A DNA stretch of 64,000 nt, taken from AV40 sp963817335 (GTDB lineage: Bacteria; Verrucomicrobiota; Verrucomicrobiia; Chthoniobacterales; UBA10450). The notes under the pieces were generated by a model. The model made no database searches. It worked only from the letters and a program-made list of their open reading frames with translations, and was not told where the DNA came from. Shown here piece after piece: positions 31,674 to 40,510 of the stretch; position 1 is the stretch's first letter; each line of letters begins with the position of its first letter. Position numbers and translations under genes: made by a program. The DNA lies in assembly GCA_963817335.1 (NCBI GenBank), contig CAWFNX010000004.1, positions 124,001 to 188,000 on the forward strand, given 5' to 3'.

Positions 31674-34193
31674 ATGCGAATGAGCGATTTGATTGCGCGC
31701 GTTATGTCAGAACGACGCGCGCTAGTCTGGCTCGGCGTAGCGGCGCTGGCAATCGTCTGTATCGCGATTCTCGTCACCCGGATCGAGATCGATTCGGACG
31801 TGATCAATATGTTGCCCAAGGGATTTCGATCCGTCGAAGGCCTGAAAATCTACGATCGCGACTTCGAACAAACCCGCGAGTTGACCTTCGCGTTGCGATG
31901 TCAGCCGCAAGATGTCGATAAGCTTGAAGAGTTCGCGCCCGAGTTTGCCGAGAACCTGCGTAAACAGCCCTGGTGCGAGCGGGTCCTGGCGGGTTCGCCG
32001 ATGGAAACGCCAGAGGGAATTCGTGACTTGCAAACGATCGCGGTCCCGTTGCTCCTGAATCTGGAGCCGGCTGCTTTCGATCAAACCATGTCGATCTTGG
32101 AGCCGCAAAAAATCCGCGAGCGATTGCACCGGATGCGATTGGAAATCGAAGCCGGCTCACCTCGGCCGCAGTTTGAGCTTGGGTTTGATCCGCTGGGCGT
32201 GATCGGTCCGGCCCTAAAACCTTTCGCCGCGGCGAACGCGATCGAGCAAGAGCAACCGCTCACTTCGCCCGATCGCACGATGCGGCTTTTTCTGGTGGTC
32301 ACGAACCAACCGTCGCTGAGCGCATTCGAATGTCAGCGACTGATGCGAACAGTGAATGCGTTTCGCGCGCAAGCAGTCCAGGGTTGGGATCCCGCGGCCG
32401 CGGGACTCGAGGTGCTTGTGACCGGTCGCTCGGCCTACGTCTCCGAAATTTCGCTGAGCATGCGCTACGACATCGTCGCAACTCTCGGCAGCTCAGTAGT
32501 GCTGGTGGGCCTAGTCTTCTTCATCGGTTTTCGCCGGTGGATCCCGCTGTTCGGAATGGGTTTCGCGCTGTTGCTCTCGTGTCTGGTCGCACTAGCCGTT
32601 GGCCTGCTCGTTTTCGGTCGACTCAGCATGCTGGCCATCGGCTTCTGCGCGATTCTGATCGGACTCGGAGTCGATTTTGCGATTCTGATTTTCGGCCGCT
32701 ATCAACAAGCCAGGATCGACGGCGAAGAATATCAGCACGCCATCGCGACTTCGGTAGCCAAACTGGGACGCGCCGTTTTCTTCGGAGCGCTCACCACTTC
32801 GGTTGGCTTTCTCGCGCTGGCGCTAAGCGGCTCGATGGGATTTTCACAGCTCGGCGTGCTAATCGCGATCGGCATTTTCTTCGCCGGACTTTTCATGTGC
32901 ACGATTCTATTTTTGTTCCTCAGACCGGACCAACCGCCGCAGCAGCACGATTGGGTCTTCGACATAGTAAAAAAATACGTTCGTTGGAGCGTGAATCGCC
33001 CCGGGCCGATGCTGACCTTCTCCGTCCTTCTTTTCGTTGCCCTGAGCGCACTCGGGTTTTCGCCGATTCCGCCGTTGCGCTTTGAAGCCAGTGTCCGTTC
33101 CCTTGAGCCGCGGAACAGTCGGGCGAGCCAGGCGCTGCGGGCGATTATGGCCAAAATGCCGACCCGATGGGAGCCGGTCCTGGCAATTGTTCGGGCGCGG
33201 GACGCGCAGGAGCTGCATGACGACTGGCAAAAGGTCTCGGCGCATTGGTCCGACCTGCAAAAAGCGGGCAAACTCAAAGGGTTTTCGACGCCAGCAGCTC
33301 TTTGCCTTTCTCCGAATTGGATGGAAAAAAATCGCGAAAGTGTTGGTAAGGTGGATTTTCAGGCAGCGCGACAAGCTCTGGAGCAGAGCCTGGACGCCGA
33401 AGGATTCACCCGCGATTCTTTTTCACCTGCCTTCAGGCTCCTCGACGATTTGCAGGCCGTCGCTAACCCCGCCGTCCCCCTGCAGGACTGGCGAAAACAG
33501 CTACCCAAAGGAGCCGGCTGGTGGTTCCTGGTCGACCGCTATTTTGCCAAGGACCCTTTGTTGACCACCGGATTCGCTACCACGACGTCGCCGATCACCG
33601 CCCACCAGCAATCCGAAGAGCTCGGCCGCGAATTGCCGGTCGCCGGTGTGCCCATGATCCTCTCTGGCTGGAGTTACGCCTTGGCGGACCTTCAGCCGTG
33701 GTCTCATCACCAGCTTCTGATGATCAGCGCGTTAATGGCGATTTTCGATGTCTCGCTGCTCGCGCTGCTCTATCGCGATTTTCGTCTCTGGCTGATTCAG
33801 GTGATCACCTTGGGCTTCGGAATCGGCGCAATGATGGCGACGATGAAACTGCTGGGCGTTCATTTGAATTTGCTCAACGTGCTTTCGTTCCGTCTGGTCC
33901 TCGCCATCGGCGTTGATTATGGGATTTACGTTGTTCTGGTCTGGCAGAAAACGCGCGAGCTCGAGCACGATGTCGCCGGCGTCATTAAGCCGGTCATTCT
34001 GGCGGGTCTCACCGCCGTGTCCGGGTTCGGATCGTTAGGCTGGGCCCATAATCCGTCCCTGAGTGGACTCGGTATCGCCTGCGCGATTGGAATTTTCTGG
34101 AGTCTGGTCGCTACCATATTCTTTACTTTGCCTGCGATGGCGGCGGTGAAACCGAAAATTTGGAACGAAAGCGGGCCTTCGCATCCGATATAA
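31674..34193 (+). CDS. MMPL/RND-family exporter
   Basis: Inner-membrane exporter of 839 residues, with 12 predicted helices in two repeats, each preceded by a large periplasmic domain. The second-repeat hallmark GVDYGIYVVLVWQKTRE and the first-repeat counterpart GVDFAILIFGRYQQA carry the proton-relay aspartates. MMPL proteins of this kind next to LolA and a halogenase-like enzyme occur in aryl polyene or dialkylresorcinol loci, but no ketosynthase is visible here. Cargo unknown, probably lipid-like. Confidence 0.9.
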   Translation: MRMSDLIARVMSERRALVWLGVAALAIVCIAILVTRIEIDSDVINMLPKGFRSVEGLKIYDRDFEQTRELTFALRCQPQDVDKLEEFAPEFAENLRKQPWCERVLAGSPMETPEGIRDLQTIAVPLLLNLEPAAFDQTMSILEPQKIRERLHRMRLEIEAGSPRPQFELGFDPLGVIGPALKPFAAANAIEQEQPLTSPDRTMRLFLVVTNQPSLSAFECQRLMRTVNAFRAQAVQGWDPAAAGLEVLVTGRSAYVSEISLSMRYDIVATLGSSVVLVGLVFFIGFRRWIPLFGMGFALLLSCLVALAVGLLVFGRLSMLAIGFCAILIGLGVDFAILIFGRYQQARIDGEEYQHAIATSVAKLGRAVFFGALTTSVGFLALALSGSMGFSQLGVLIAIGIFFAGLFMCTILFLFLRPDQPPQQHDWVFDIVKKYVRWSVNRPGPMLTFSVLLFVALSALGFSPIPPLRFEASVRSLEPRNSRASQALRAIMAKMPTRWEPVLAIVRARDAQELHDDWQKVSAHWSDLQKAGKLKGFSTPAALCLSPNWMEKNRESVGKVDFQAARQALEQSLDAEGFTRDSFSPAFRLLDDLQAVANPAVPLQDWRKQLPKGAGWWFLVDRYFAKDPLLTTGFATTTSPITAHQQSEELGRELPVAGVPMILSGWSYALADLQPWSHHQLLMISALMAIFDVSLLALLYRDFRLWLIQVITLGFGIGAMMATMKLLGVHLNLLNVLSFRLVLAIGVDYGIYVVLVWQKTRELEHDVAGVIKPVILAGLTAVSGFGSLGWAHNPSLSGLGIACAIGIFWSLVATIFFTLPAMAAVKPKIWNESGPSHPI

Positions 34194-34208
34194 GATCGAC
34201 GTTCTCGC

Positions 34209-34868
34209 ATGCAATCCCCTTGGCTATTTCTCTTGATGGTCACGGCTTCACTGGCCCAGGCGCAATCGCTCAGCCAGGCCGATGTGAAAAGCCTTGTCGC
34301 TCGAATCCGAGAACGGCGAGCGACCGCGCCGGATGTGCATGCCAATTTTCTGGAACAGAAGACGATCCATCTCTTGAACAAACCGATTGTGAGCTCCGGC
34401 AAAATCTGGTTTCGCGCGCCGAACAAATTCCGACGCGAAGTTGTCGGCAATTCTCCGAGCATCACAGTCAGCAACGGGCGCGATCTCTGGATTTACTATC
34501 CGAATTTCAAATCGGCCGAGCATTACTCGTTAGGCAAGCGGTCTCCAGTCGATGCAGTCATCGCGGCAATCAACACCGCGCTTAATCTGGAGAACGCCGA
34601 GAGCACCTTCCAAATCAGCGGGACGAAAGCCGGAAGTGGTTACGAACTGCAGCTTCTCCCGCGCTCACCTTCGATGAAGCGCATGTTTCAGCGGTTCGAT
34701 CTTCGATTAAACAGCGACCTCGTGGCCGAACGGACCGACATGGTGCAACCCGGCGGCGATCGGGTCGTCACGACCTACTCGAATCAAACCCGCGCTCCCA
34801 TTCCCGAATCTACTTTTGAATTCGCGCCGCCTGCCGGAACCGAAGTCACTTCGCCGCTCGGACGTTAG
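34209..34868 (+). CDS. LolA-like outer-membrane lipoprotein carrier
   Basis: A 219-residue periplasmic protein with signal peptide (MQSPWLFLLMVTASLAQAQS). The LolA fold is seen in HANFLEQKTIHLLNKPIVSS, GKIWFRAPNKFRRE and LWIYYPNFKSAEHY. It carries lipids or lipoproteins across the periplasm. It lies 15 bp behind the MMPL gene, so the two should work as a pair. The stop overlaps the end of the opposite-strand Asp-box gene by 4 bp. Confidence 0.85.
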   Translation: MQSPWLFLLMVTASLAQAQSLSQADVKSLVARIRERRATAPDVHANFLEQKTIHLLNKPIVSSGKIWFRAPNKFRREVVGNSPSITVSNGRDLWIYYPNFKSAEHYSLGKRSPVDAVIAAINTALNLENAESTFQISGTKAGSGYELQLLPRSPSMKRMFQRFDLRLNSDLVAERTDMVQPGGDRVVTTYSNQTRAPIPESTFEFAPPAGTEVTSPLGR

Positions 34869-36113
34869 TGTTTGGTCGTTGGCGGCGTCGATTTGATTCG
34901 CTCGTAACGAATCGTCGTCGCTTGGGTGGACATGTCTTCCTTCACCCACGTGAGATGAGCGACGTCGTTCGTGTCGATCAGCGAGTTGATGAAGTCGCCG
35001 GCAAAACGGTTGTCCCCGCTGCAACTAGCCGCGACGCAAATCACTCCAGTGTGAATGGCGGATTCGACATTGGTTACCGTCCAGGTTGGCACCGGACTGT
35101 TGGCATTGAATGACTCGGCCCACATGGTTGACCAGGTCGAGTTGGTGAGTGAGCCCGGATCTCCGTTGTCCGGCGTATAATAATAGATCACACCGACGTG
35201 GCCCGGGGCGCCGGCAGCGACCCAGGTGAAAGTTGCGGTTCCCGTGGTTGTTCCGGGGATCGGCGCGAGTTTGCTCCAAGTCACGCCGTCATTCGTCGAT
35301 CTCGCAAGCACGACCTGCTTTCCGCCAGCGGCATTCAATTCCTCCGAAGCGACCCAGAGTTGGCCATCGCGCCCGTAAGCTGCGCTTGGCAATGCAACCG
35401 GGAGTGGCAAGCCGGTCGAACGAATATCGGAAACGATCGATCCGGTGGTATTTGGATGATAAACGTAAACTTTTAACTCCGGCACTTCCTGCGGCAGTGT
35501 TCCGTTGATCTTGATGATCTGAAGGACGTCGCTGCTACCGGGTCGTTGCAACAAGCGGCCCCGATTGTGGTTCAAGCAGTCCGCTTCCCACCGCGGTTGG
35601 CGTCCAGGTCGATCCGCGATCCGTGCTGTGCAGGAAGCTCGTTTCGTAGAGGCCTTCGTTGGTGACTTCGTAATCGTCGGTCAGAGTTGGCGCAAGCGTC
35701 CACATCCGGTCGGTTCCACCGGGAACCACGGCCGGATTACAATTCCAAGTCGTTCCGCGATCATCACTCGTGCAGACCGCAGTCGTTCCGGCGTAGGGAT
35801 AATCGAACGTGAAATAAAGCCGATTGCCCGGATCGACCGAGATCGAGCTGTCGGAATTAAGATTAATGCTCGAGGCGTAAATCGGACCGAGCAATTCGGT
35901 CCAGGTCGATCCGGAATCGGTTGAACTGTAAATGTGTTGGAGCGCGCTGATGTAAAGCGTCCCATCGGGCGCGGCCGCGAGGAGCGGTTCGTTGCCGTCA
36001 ACGCCAACCGTGACTGGAGTGGGCACCGGCGTCGGCGTGGGTTTCGGAAGTTTGCCGGCAAACGCTGAAACCGCGATTGCGACAAGCACAAAAGTTATGA
36101 GCATCGTCTTCAT
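34865..36113 (-). pseudogene. Secreted Asp-box (sialidase-like) protein, split by a frameshift
   Basis: Two overlapping frames (35535-36113 and 34865-35575) are one protein of about 410 residues. The first has a signal peptide (MKTMLITFVLVAIAVSAFAG), a Pro/Thr linker and three Asp boxes (SSTDSGSTW, TSDDRGTTW, HSTDRGSTW). The second continues with a fourth (RSTNDGVTW). They should join near 35545-35560. Whether this is a true mutation or a sequencing error cannot be decided. The fold is a BNR beta-propeller; no sialidase active-site claim is made. Confidence 0.8.
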
Positions 36114-36247
36114 GACATTAGTCAGAATCGAATCCCAGCGAGAATTGGCCGTGTCTCACTGCGAGAAAATCATAGTGCGGCGATAACGTACATTTCGCTC
36201 GACTTGATTTCTCGAAGCGTGCTAACCGTATCGGGTCGTTCCCCCCA

Positions 36248-36589
36248 ATGAACGCGACATGCCTGTCTTTGTTTTCGCTCGCCTGCGCTTTGCAGTTCGT
36301 CGTCGCCGATTCGGTTGACGCAAAAGTTCCGGGCGAATTCCGCAAGCCGGTGATTTCGCGCATCCCGCGCGGCCGGATTAACTCAACGGCGATCGCCTCG
36401 ATCGGCTACAGCAAACGGCGTCATATCTTGGAAATCGAATTCGTGAATGGCGCGGTGTACCGCTACCTTGAAATCAAACCGTCAATTTACCGCGAACTGA
36501 TGATCGCGGATTCAAAGGCGCGTTACTACGACTGTAACATCAGAGGCAATTATCCTTCCGCGCGGGTGCGCCCGCGGTCGAAGCCATGA
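36248..36589 (+). CDS. Exported KTSC-domain protein
   Basis: A 113-residue protein with a likely signal peptide (MNATCLSLFSLACALQFVV) and a KTSC domain: STAIASIGYSKRRHILEIEF, then NGAVYRYLEI and SKARYYDCNIRGNY. KTSC domains are small beta-folds often linked to RNA or ligase proteins; role here unknown. The stop overlaps the next start as ATGA. Confidence 0.8.
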   Translation: MNATCLSLFSLACALQFVVADSVDAKVPGEFRKPVISRIPRGRINSTAIASIGYSKRRHILEIEFVNGAVYRYLEIKPSIYRELMIADSKARYYDCNIRGNYPSARVRPRSKP

Positions 36590-36804
36590 AACTGCCGGAC
36601 AGTTGGAAATGGGCGGAACTGAGACACCGGCTTGTTCTTACGCCGGAAGAAAAACGCGTCATCAGTTTCGTGATCGCCGCGTTCTTGTTAGGCGCCGGAA
36701 CAAAATGCTATCGCGATGCTCGGCCACAGCCAGTGCTCAAGCGCGAGAAGAACCATCCGGTTCTCCATCACGTTCGCGACGACGCTTTCGCAAGACCGGA
36801 TTGA
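36586..36804 (+). CDS. Small hypothetical protein with one membrane segment, 72 aa
   Basis: N-terminal hydrophilic part (KLPDSWKWAELRHR), then LTPEEKRVISFVIAAFLLGAG, a probable single helix, and a basic tail. The start overlaps the KTSC stop (ATGA), which supports translation. Its last 68 bp overlap, on the opposite strand, the DNA glycosylase gene. No family recognised. Confidence 0.55.
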   Translation: MKLPDSWKWAELRHRLVLTPEEKRVISFVIAAFLLGAGTKCYRDARPQPVLKREKNHPVLHHVRDDAFARPD

Positions 36805-37249
36805 TCGTTCGCTTTTGCGAATTCGTCCTCTCCCAGTCTTGAATCGGGCCAGCCACAATTCGAAACAGCGGATGCGGACGCGGGATTTCGATTCGGCAAC
36901 ACGCTCGATAAATCTTCGGCGAACGTCGACGCAGCTTTCGTTTCAAGTGCGACCATTCGAATAGGAGTTGTCCGCGAGTTTCGATCAGATTTCCTTGAAA
37001 GTCGCCAACGCAAATCTTCGTTCGATTGAATTTGTAGCCGCGACGGTCTGCTTCATTGGCAATTTCCGTTAAATAGCTAACGATGGTTCCTACCGGAGAG
37101 GTCGCGGTTTGAAACCGATAAAGTTGCGGATGGCGAGTGTAGCCGCGGGTTTGTCCGCGGAGGACCTTCTGGGCCAGCAATCCCTCGCGCCACGCAGCCA
37201 GCAAACCTTTGGTATCAAGGTATCGCGGATGAATCGTCCAGAGGCGCAT
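36737..37249 (-). CDS. Pyrimidine dimer DNA glycosylase / endonuclease V family
   Basis: A 170-residue protein beginning MRLWTIHPRYLDTKGLLAAW and REGLLAQKVLRGQTRGYTRHPQL, the pattern of the pyrimidine-dimer glycosylase (T4 endonuclease V-like) family. Base excision of UV damage is the family role. The C-terminus is unusually basic. Last gene of a minus-strand group: FAD desaturase, NTF2-like protein, glycosylase, with a 9-bp gap before it. Confidence 0.7.
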   Translation of the reverse strand: MRLWTIHPRYLDTKGLLAAWREGLLAQKVLRGQTRGYTRHPQLYRFQTATSPVGTIVSYLTEIANEADRRGYKFNRTKICVGDFQGNLIETRGQLLFEWSHLKRKLRRRSPKIYRACCRIEIPRPHPLFRIVAGPIQDWERTNSQKRTINPVLRKRRRERDGEPDGSSRA

Positions 37250-37258
37250 CGGACGCGA

Positions 37259-37726
37259 TCAAAGATACTTTTCGGGCAAAGGATATTGCGAACTTTCGTG
37301 CTGCCAATAAATCGACAGGATCCACCAACGCTCACCGTCGTTGAAAATCTGGAAACTGTTAACCCCGCGCATGAACGGTTTCGTTTCGACTGGATCGTGA
37401 CGCGATTCGTAGGTGCTCCAAACTTGGGCGATTCGGCCGAACTGTTCCGTTCGCCGCGCGACTTCTGTTTCGTAGAACCCTTCTTTCTCAAAAAGTGGCG
37501 CAACCCGGGCGATGTAGCCTTCCACGTCCAGAACCAGTGGCGCAAGATCGACCTCGTTCTTGCCGGGAACGGTGGCAGTCGGAATTAGGCGCGCGCCCGG
37601 ATAGAACAACGACCGTTCCCTTGCCCAATCACGTTTCTTGCCGGGAGGACCGGAGATCACGTCATAGCACGCGGCAATGATTGCGTCGATCGATTCAACG
37701 TCAGCGGGATTTGCTGAGCTCGACAT
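37259..37726 (-). CDS. NTF2-like (SnoaL/DUF4440-type) protein, 155 aa
   Basis: A small cone-shaped NTF2 fold is suggested by VESIDAIIAACYDVISGPPG, the middle helix DVEGYIARVAPLFEKEGFYE and the closing strands FQIFNDGERWWILSIYWQHE. Such proteins bind or turn over small hydrophobic ligands. I start at ATG 37726 (MSSSANPADV); the longer frame is antisense-free but lies in the FAD gene. Overlaps the FAD gene by 26 bp, so it is coupled to it. Confidence 0.78.
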   Translation of the reverse strand: MSSSANPADVESIDAIIAACYDVISGPPGKKRDWARERSLFYPGARLIPTATVPGKNEVDLAPLVLDVEGYIARVAPLFEKEGFYETEVARRTEQFGRIAQVWSTYESRHDPVETKPFMRGVNSFQIFNDGERWWILSIYWQHESSQYPLPEKYL

Positions 37727-39326
37727 GACGGGTTCGGCGTTGAGTGGTTGTTGGTTTGCTAATCGATTCCAAAACTTTTCGGGCGGCGTTGTGACCGGGT
37801 ATTCCGCTGACCGCGCCTCCGCGGTGCGCGCTCGACCCGCAAAGGAAAACATTTTCCCATTCCGTCTCGACTCCCCACGTGCCGGCTTGTTTTTTTGAGG
37901 CTGCGAACGGCCAGGTCGGCGCGTCCTGAAAAATATTGCCGTGATACATGCCTAACGAATCTTCAATGTCGACCGGACTTTTGCTTTCGATGCAAGGACT
38001 TCCATCGCGCGCCACTGCGAGACAACTTTCCAGCGGCTCACTCAGCCATTGATTCATACTGGCGATGAATTTCTTTTCGGCTTTTTTGCGCATCGAATCG
38101 TTATTTTTCTTAAACAAGGAATACGGCGCGTCGAGTCCGAAAAGCGTAATCGTATGAAAGCCTTTCGCCCGAAGCCCCGGCGAGAGAATCGTATCGTCCG
38201 TCAGGGTGTGACAATAAACCTCGCACGGAGTTTTTCCCGGCAACCGTCCCTTGGACGCTTGCTCATAACTCGCCTTCATCTGTTCGTAGCCTTCGTCGCT
38301 GTGAAAGGTTCCGGACCAGGCTTGCTCGGGCGCGACGTTCGTCGTCTTTAGCTTTGGCAGGTGGCGCAGCAGCATGTTGATTTTAAAAACACTCCCCTCG
38401 TCGATCGCTTCCGGCCGGTATTTCTTCCCGGACAATTTGGCCAGCACGTTGCGCCCGAAGTTTACCAACAAAAATTTGGCGGCGACCGTTTGCCGTTTCC
38501 CATGGGCCTCAAACTCTACGCTGCGCTTCGGAAGATCGACTTCCCGCAGGTCGACGTTTGTTAGAAATTCCGCGCCCGCTTTTCGCGCCGTTTGCTCCAA
38601 TTCACGCGCAACCGCGCCCATTCCACCGACCGGAACTTTCCATTCGCCGGTCTTGTTGCCGATCAGGTGGTAGAGGAAACAACGATTTTGAAGCAGCGAT
38701 GGATCGTGCGCACACGTGAACACTCCGATCTTGGCGTCGGTGAGGACAAGTCCGCGAACGAGATCGTCGTGTAAGTAGCGTTCGAGCGCTCGGCCGAGCG
38801 GTTCTTCAGCCAGGCTTCGCCATGCCTCGCGAGAAACATCATCAACGTCAAAACGCTCCTCCATTTCCTCCTTCGATATCAGCGGCTCGAGCATTGAATC
38901 CCAGGTGTGCTCAGCGAAGACGCGGGCGAGATCATAAAACTTCTTCATTCGATCGAACTCCCCCTCGCTGCCAGTGAGATCGGCCATCGATCGCCGGCTT
39001 AAGCTTTCGTCGACGTTGCTGACCAGAAGCCCATCCTGGCTGCCGCTCTTAATATAAGGGGTGAATGAGCCGATTGCCCTCCGCCGCAGTTCCAGCTTCA
39101 ATCCAAGGTCGCGAATGATCCTCTCCGGGAACAAACTCACCAAGTAGGAATAGCGGGACAGTCGGGCTTCGAAATCGGGAAACAGTTTCTGCGAAACCGT
39201 CGCGCCGCCGATGTAATCATTTCTCTCGAGCAGAAGCACGCTCAGCCCGGCACGTCCGAGATAACTCGCGGCCACCAGACCGTTATGGCCAGCCCCCAGA
39301 ATGACGACGTCGTAGCTCGCTTTCAC
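37701..39326 (-). CDS. FAD-dependent oxidoreductase, phytoene desaturase/PYROXD2-like
   Basis: A 541-residue flavoprotein with YDVVILGAGHNGLVAASYLG at the N-terminus, FLCGSSAHRGGAVSGIPGHN at the C-terminus, and VGGMGAVARELEQTARKAGA in the middle, which define the carotenoid-desaturase-like PYROXD2 group. Substrate unknown. No phytoene synthase is nearby, so a carotenoid role is not supported by context. First gene of a three-gene operon. Confidence 0.87.
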   Translation of the reverse strand: MKASYDVVILGAGHNGLVAASYLGRAGLSVLLLERNDYIGGATVSQKLFPDFEARLSRYSYLVSLFPERIIRDLGLKLELRRRAIGSFTPYIKSGSQDGLLVSNVDESLSRRSMADLTGSEGEFDRMKKFYDLARVFAEHTWDSMLEPLISKEEMEERFDVDDVSREAWRSLAEEPLGRALERYLHDDLVRGLVLTDAKIGVFTCAHDPSLLQNRCFLYHLIGNKTGEWKVPVGGMGAVARELEQTARKAGAEFLTNVDLREVDLPKRSVEFEAHGKRQTVAAKFLLVNFGRNVLAKLSGKKYRPEAIDEGSVFKINMLLRHLPKLKTTNVAPEQAWSGTFHSDEGYEQMKASYEQASKGRLPGKTPCEVYCHTLTDDTILSPGLRAKGFHTITLFGLDAPYSLFKKNNDSMRKKAEKKFIASMNQWLSEPLESCLAVARDGSPCIESKSPVDIEDSLGMYHGNIFQDAPTWPFAASKKQAGTWGVETEWENVFLCGSSAHRGGAVSGIPGHNAARKVLESISKPTTTQRRTRHVELSKSR

Positions 39327-39439
39327 TATTGATTCGGCCGATGTTGTTTTACATCAAGCATCGGCGCTCAAACATCAAACATTTCCTGACTCCGCGAATC
39401 CGATTTTGAACCTCGCGGACAACAGAATCATCAAACTCC

Positions 39440-40459
39440 TTGGTCGAAGGGTTTGATAACATGCTAAAAGGGCTGAGCGCGGGAGCGGTTCGCAAACGAA
39501 GACGGGCGAACGCAATGTCTTCGTCGCCGTTCGCGGGCCTACAAAGTCGCGGGCTTTACGCGTCCTCGATGAGCCTCTGGCAAAAGCTTGTCATCGCGCT
39601 TCTCGGCGCTGCCCTGATTAGCGGGACTACGCTTTTCATTCGGGCGCTGTCTCGTCCACCGGGTTGGAATGACCCCAGCAATTTCGAATCGGTGACTTAT
39701 GTGCATCCCAACGTCGGTAAATTAAAAGAGGCGCAGCGGCTCTTTCACGACAGCAAATGGGAGGACGCGCGCAAAGTATTGGTTGAGGCGCTCACCACCG
39801 CGCCCAATTCGCCCGTCACCACGCAACTGCGCGATTTGCTCGGGGATGTGAACACGGAAATCTTCTTTTCGAAAATGCCATCGTCGCGCAAGACCGATTA
39901 CACCGTCAAAAAGGGCGACACGCTGATATCGATTGCTCGCCGCCTGCATTCCACCACCGACGCTATTGCCCGGGTAAATAAATTGAATTCAACCCTGATC
40001 CGGCCCGGCGAAACTCTCGCCGTCCCGCATCTGGATTTCACGATCACCATCGATTTGCCGGATGAACGCGTTATCGTGCACGACGGGCACGGTTTTTTCA
40101 CCCAGTATCCGATTGAATCGGTCGATTTGCCGGCATCTCGAAAGCCAGTTGTACAGACCAAGGTGACAGCGAAATCTTTTCTAAAAAATGGCGCGCAGGT
40201 CACGCCAGACGCAGCTTCGTCAGACATCGCTACGCCATGGATTCATTTGAAGGGACGCGGCTATATTCTTTATGGTGTCGAGGAAAGCAGTGAGAACACC
40301 GGCTCCGAGATTGCGGTCGAAGAGAAGCCTGCTTCCAGTGATTTTCCCGCAGAGAGTCGTCCGCCAAAAGGAATTGCCATGTTAAAAGAAGACATCGCGC
40401 AACTTGACCTACTGATTCGAAAAGGAACCCCGGTGACGGTTATTTTGAACCGGGAGTAA
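39440..40459 (+). CDS. LysM protein with a degenerate YkuD-like domain
   Basis: Membrane-anchored protein of up to 339 residues. A single helix (KLVIALLGAALISGTTLFI) is followed by a helical TPR-like stretch, a LysM domain at about 153-196 (DYTVKKGDTLISIARRL) and a C-terminal region with the layout of an L,D-transpeptidase (YkuD) domain. The catalytic histidine motif HG is YG (YILYGVEES) and the SxGCxR motif is PPKGIAML, so the cysteine is absent: a probable pseudoenzyme that binds peptidoglycan. Start uncertain among 39440, 39461, 39515 and 39569. Confidence 0.75.
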   Translation: MVEGFDNMLKGLSAGAVRKRRRANAMSSSPFAGLQSRGLYASSMSLWQKLVIALLGAALISGTTLFIRALSRPPGWNDPSNFESVTYVHPNVGKLKEAQRLFHDSKWEDARKVLVEALTTAPNSPVTTQLRDLLGDVNTEIFFSKMPSSRKTDYTVKKGDTLISIARRLHSTTDAIARVNKLNSTLIRPGETLAVPHLDFTITIDLPDERVIVHDGHGFFTQYPIESVDLPASRKPVVQTKVTAKSFLKNGAQVTPDAASSDIATPWIHLKGRGYILYGVEESSENTGSEIAVEEKPASSDFPAESRPPKGIAMLKEDIAQLDLLIRKGTPVTVILNRE

Positions 40460-40510
40460 TCGCTCTCCATTTGCCTTCCCATCGAACAGCAAACCTCATA
40501 AATCACACCC

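Noticed and set aside
37701..39326. Carotenoid desaturase in a carotenoid cluster
   Set aside because: No phytoene synthase or cyclase nearby; the PYROXD2-like signature fits better.
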